Assembly: GCA_032209605.1 (NCBI GenBank)
Contig: JASFXZ010000007.1
Coordinates: 23,682,264 to 23,746,263, forward strand
DNA length: 64,000 nucleotides
Origin: Mactromeris polynyma
Lineage: Eukaryota; Mollusca; Bivalvia; Venerida; Mactridae
Direction: 5' to 3'
Shown here: positions 60,210 to 64,000 of the stretch, in pieces
Layout of the letters: each line of letters starts with the position of its first letter
How positions within the stretch are numbered: the stretch's first letter is position 1
The notes under the pieces: model-generated
The model's input: only the letters and a program-made list of their open reading frames with translations
Told to the model about the DNA's origin: nothing
The model's database searches: none
Made by a program: the position numbers and the translations under genes

Positions 60210-60277
60210 CTCGGACCATTTGCCAGTCTGTCTGTTTGTGAACGAGACCCGAAGGACACGCACAGCATTGAAAAATG
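60210..60277 (-). CDS. DNMBP: candidate extra 5' exon of DNMBP
   Basis: A GC-richer island in AT-rich DNA encodes FFNAVRVLRVSFTNRQTGKW then SE, ends GAG|GTAAAA in phase 0, and is preceded by TTAAAATAG. Phase 0 matches the entry phase of the exon at 57891-58013, 2.2 kb away. It has no recognisable domain and the acceptor is weak. Confidence 0.3.
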
Positions 60278-60454
60278 CTATTTTAAAGCAGTTGAAAATT
60301 ATTAAATGTGTGCTTGGTATTGTGAATAAGTAACCATATACATACAATATAGGCTTGTTTATATGAACACTGAAATGCATTAAAACAAGTGTTTATTTAT
60401 TTTAGTGTCACCCCTACTTATGAGACAACTACTTTCTGAGCACATTTACTTACC

Positions 60455-60605
60455 AGTTCCTATCCTTTAATGCCAGGCACATGGTAACCATTATTTAACT
60501 AGCTGGTGGCTCACCAACCGGCCATATCAGAACAGACCCCTACCAGATTTGAACCTTTGACCTCCCGCTCCCAAGGCGGATGCCTTAACCACTTGGCCAA
60601 AGGAG
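60455..60605 (-). repeat. tRNA-Pro-like SINE
   Basis: Read leftward: A box GGCCAAGTGGTTAAGGC, anticodon arm TCCGC-CTTGGGA-GCGGG (UGG, proline), B box AGGTTCAAATC, then a non-tRNA body ending near 'ggtaagtaaatg'. The head is well preserved but lacks a clean acceptor stem. Confidence 0.6.
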
Positions 60606-62063
60606 AAGGTTATTTCATGCAGTTCACCATCCCACCCACTTGTGGAACTGAGATATTACCTTAAAGAATCATGCAAGCAAGCTGTCAAGTGAACTTCTTT
60701 CAAAAGCAATATGATGAAACCCAAAGCGTAGGAAATTTCAGGAATTTTGGACCAAAAAGTAGGAAAAATAGCCTGTAGCAGCAAGAGGAAGTATAATTCA
60801 TGTCAGCAAATGGCTCAACTATTTTAGCATTTTAGTCAATAACATAATATCATGATATAAATTTCTTACTTGTAAACAAAGGATCCTACATGATAAATAA
60901 TTTCACTAAACATAGAAATGAATGCTTGTTAAACCAACAAGAACTTTCATCAAATGTCTACCAAATGTCTTCATAGAAACATAATCAATAAAATATTTCG
61001 GCATTGATAAAATGACACTACTGTAAATGACATACATCTTCTAACAAGTGTATCAGTTAGCAGGGGTGTAGCAATCTGTATACAAAACTCAGTCACATAT
61101 ACATCACAAGAGAGGTGAAAAATGTCGTGATTCAGCATTGTAACTTGGAGTAACACCAGTCTTAATTTTCCACTAGTCGCACAGTGACATCAGATTCACT
61201 TATATCAAACATGTGAAATACAGTTTTCATTAATTCACTAATTATATGCACTTGTGTTAAATATGAATTGAATCCATCCATCCATTGGAAACCATTTTTG
61301 AAATTGAAAAAGAACCATAACTCCTAAAATAATTTGCAGATTGTAACGGAAATCCAATTCTTTGTATTCCTTAGCAAACTTGCTGAATCTAAAGTCTCGT
61401 AAATAATGCTTATAAAATGGACTAAAGTAATTCAATTCATGCCATATGAAACGTTCTTAAAAATAATTCAAAACAAAATGTATTCATTGATTATCGGTAA
61501 GAGTCACAAAAGCATTCCAAACTGAGGGAGGCTAACATAATCTAGTCACGAGAAATCACACACAGCCTGTATCTTTATAAATGTGTGTGGACACATTATG
61601 TGTATGGTAGGCAACCAAAAACTCAACACGGTCAAAGTAACATGCGTACAACTACAGATATATCTTAAACAAGTTGACACATCATATCTTTCATTTTTAT
61701 ACACTTAACATATTTTCGTTCATAATTGAATGCATGAATGAACCTAATACAACCTATGTAAATGATAGGATACAATTTAAGTATAATAAAAGTTCCTTGT
61801 CCCTTGAGTTATGATACTGTGACCCAATAAAATCAGGACACCCCATAACTGCATTGTGCAGCTAGTAAAATACATGAAAAACTGAGAAACAGGGCATGAG
61901 CACAAAATCTTCTTTTTGGCCCAATAGCTAGATGTTTACCGTACAGATATTTGTGTATAGGTACATGTCAACAATGATAGCTGTGTCCATTTAATAGCAT
62001 TCATAATTCTACCATTCTAGTCACGGGTAAAGCAGAGTGTCACGGTTTCTGTAAACTTAAATA
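60606..62063. other. gene-free stretch
   Basis: AT-rich. From 61061 the words CAGGGGTGTAGCAA and the later 'attcactta..tcaaacat' to 'attcactaat' match the element and flank at 63002-63500. No gene is supported. Confidence 0.4.
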
Positions 62064-62254
62064 CAGTCAAACCTGTCTGTAAAGACCACCCATGGGAACA
62101 GCAAAATGTGGTCTTTGTTTACAGGTGGTCTCTATTAACAGATTCAATATCATTGAAAATGGTCTGATGGGAGATAAAATTCAGGTGGTCTTTGCAGACA
62201 GGTTTTGCAATAGTGGTCTTTGTTCGCAGGTGGTCTTTAACACAGGTTTGACTG
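62064..62254. mobile_element. 191-bp mariner/pogo-like MITE with 'ggtcttt' repeats
   Basis: CAGTCAAACCTGTCTGTAAA at the left and CACAGGTTTGACTG at the right, with TA flanking both ends. Internal 'aggtggtcttt' and 'aaagaccacc' words recur. Its left end is close to the 36-bp minisatellite unit. Confidence 0.75.
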
Positions 62255-62305
62255 TACATGTATAGTATAGTACTTCTTTGTAAAAGCCTCATACTGATAA
62301 GCGTT

Positions 62306-62467
62306 CAGTAAAACCTCAATAATAAGACCACCATTGAGACCCTTAAAAACTGGTCTTATTATTGAGGTTGGATAAAGAGCACAACTGTGAAAATGGGCTT
62401 GAACATCGATTTCTTAATTTCAAGGTGGTCTTACTATTGAGGTGGTCTCTTAAGTGTGGTTCTACTG
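62306..62467. mobile_element. 162-bp mariner/pogo-like MITE
   Basis: CAGTAAAACCTCAATAATAA at the left and GTGTGGTTCTACTG at the right. Same family as 43665-43759, with a longer interior. The TA flanks are not preserved. Confidence 0.65.
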
Positions 62468-63001
62468 AATATGTTTATGCAGTTGTCAGTCTGTTAACTG
62501 GTGGATGTGGGTAAAGAGTGTTAGTATAATCTCTTAATCTCATTTTTGTTTCTCTATCTAAATATGATTATTCATTTATTATTTTTTCATTTTTTTTTTT
62601 TAACAATATTTATTTATTCTAAACCTCCAAAACATATTGAACTATGGATTTCAAATTGTCAATGAGTTGCCTATCAGATCTCGATTACAGATAAAAATGT
62701 CATTTTTTGACACAAATATTTCTTATTACAAAAAAATTTTACGTGAAACACATGGAAAATTATAAAAACAAAGATGTATCAAAATATAAATGAAAAAAGA
62801 AATTCCTTATCTGGGTTTGATCCCAATTCCTCATTGATCACAGTTAAAGCTCTCTCCTGTTTGCACCAGCGTCGGTATATAGAATCAGACAGAATTAGCC
62901 ATGTCTGTAAGTTAGTTATAGCTACCTCGCCACTATTCATCCCAAACAATTATTGGTCACATTATCACCGTTAAAGTATAACAAGTGTATTAATTAGTTG
63001 G

Positions 63002-63444
63002 CAGGGGCGTAGCAAGCCTTACATAAAGACAAAGTTGTGTATACATCCCTAGAGGGGAAAAAACGAAAACACATATACATTTATTTGGCGGAAAAACTTC
63101 AGTGCAAGTTTAATTTATAAAGAATAATACTGAACAACCTGATGAGTATGCAAACATCAAAATAATGCATTTATAACTGTTTTTGTGTATTTGTTGTGAT
63201 GATGTAGTGTGAAAATATTTCTATATCTACAGGATATCTTTTCTCCTTTTTTCTCCATTTATCTTAATGACTTAGTGATGCATTTCCTTTTACTGACAAA
63301 AATATCAGCAATAATGACAAAAAATTATAAACTTACATAAAAATGAATAATGAATCTAAAGGCAGATTTGTAGCCCCTAATGCATCTAGCCCTTCGGAGC
63401 AACTCAGCATGGTAACTTTTGGGTCATAGAATACTACACCCCTG
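63002..63444. mobile_element. 443-bp element with CAGGGGCGTAG ends
   Basis: It begins CAGGGGCGTAGCAAGC and ends ACTACACCCCTG, short inverted termini. No ORF. A related, rearranged copy starts at 61061. Confidence 0.45.
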
Positions 63445-64000
63445 ATTCACTTACGTCAAACACATGAAATATCAATTTTCAGGAATTCACTAATGCACTT
63501 AAACTCTAGCCATAATACAAAGTAAATTCCTATAATTCAAAACGTAGTCAGGTTGTTACAATTGAGCCCCTAATCTATTATTTTAAAATAATCATCTTCG
63601 GTAGCTTTTTCCTCAATCTTAAATTTTGCTTCATCATTTGTTGATAATTTTCCACATCATATGGCCTAAATTTTATGTTGGTTTTCCGTTACACATCCAA
63701 TCATTATGTTCTATCCCAATCCATTTTTTTATGGCTAAAAATCCTAAATTCATGATGTATATTATTAACAATAGTCATTAATTTTCAGAAGTTGACATAT
63801 AAGTCATATACAGTAATGGTAAACAATAACTATAAATATCTTATTTTCATATTGCAGGCCTATTTCTGTCCATTTTGGGGAAAAGACCCTAGATAAATTG
63901 GGAAATTTGCGTAGTAAAATTTGCCAGTTTGGGAAAACTTCAATCGCTTCAACTCCAATTTTAGGAATTTTCATAGTTAAAAGAACAAGCTTTTCATATC

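Noticed and set aside
62775..62903. Minus-strand segment reading TWLILSDSIYRRWCKQERAL as a DNMBP exon
   Set aside because: It has a fair acceptor but no GT donor before the stop, and it overlaps a B-box-like GGTTTGATCCC, so a SINE fragment is more likely.

Overview
The window reads as nuclear DNA of a marine invertebrate, most likely a bivalve mollusc. The evidence is AT-rich DNA with many small spliced exons, a secreted C1q-domain gene beside a damaged duplicate (a family strongly expanded in bivalves), DIRS-type and LINE retrotransposons, tRNA-derived SINEs and many TIR mini-elements. There are no operons, bacterial genes or CRISPR arrays. Species cannot be read from the sequence.

Layout. 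1-2.4 kb: a decayed DIRS-like retrotransposon on the minus strand. 2.6-5.5 kb: nested TIR elements with TTACG-rich subterminal arrays. 6.1-8.0 kb: a LINE 3' end interrupted by a second LINE. 8.46-10.6 and 12.7-13.5 kb: two blocks of a fold-back element built from palindromes. 13.7-15.3 kb: MITEs and a tRNA-like unit. 17.1-19.3 kb: a second, longer copy of the first LINE in the opposite orientation. 20.5-24.2 kb: two C1q units on the plus strand, a frameshifted one and an intact two-exon gene with a TATA box. 28.7-29.4 kb: the last two coding exons of a translation factor of the eIF4G2/DAP5 type. 37.5-58.0 kb: sixteen phase-consistent minus-strand exons (842 codons plus stop) of a Tuba/DNMBP-type Rho guanine-nucleotide exchange factor, coiled coil - DH - BAR - SH3 - SH3. 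Its 5' end is not certain to be inside the window; one further exon is suggested at 60.2 kb. eIF4G2 and DNMBP converge, with about 8 kb of gene-free AT-rich DNA between their stop codons.

The most unusual structures are inside DNMBP. (1) The last intron carries about 65 copies of a 36-bp minisatellite whose unit resembles the terminal repeat of the small mariner/pogo-like MITEs found next to it and at 62 kb. (2) Immediately 5' of the DH-domain exon lie exactly twelve 60-bp repeats, each duplicating the splice-acceptor region together with the first bases of the exon; nine keep the AG, and the first units are open in the coding frame. (3) A near-perfect 156-bp hairpin lies in another intron, flanked by 13-bp direct repeats.

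Exon borders were placed by reading GT/AG sites, frame and family resemblance by eye; no alignment or search was run.
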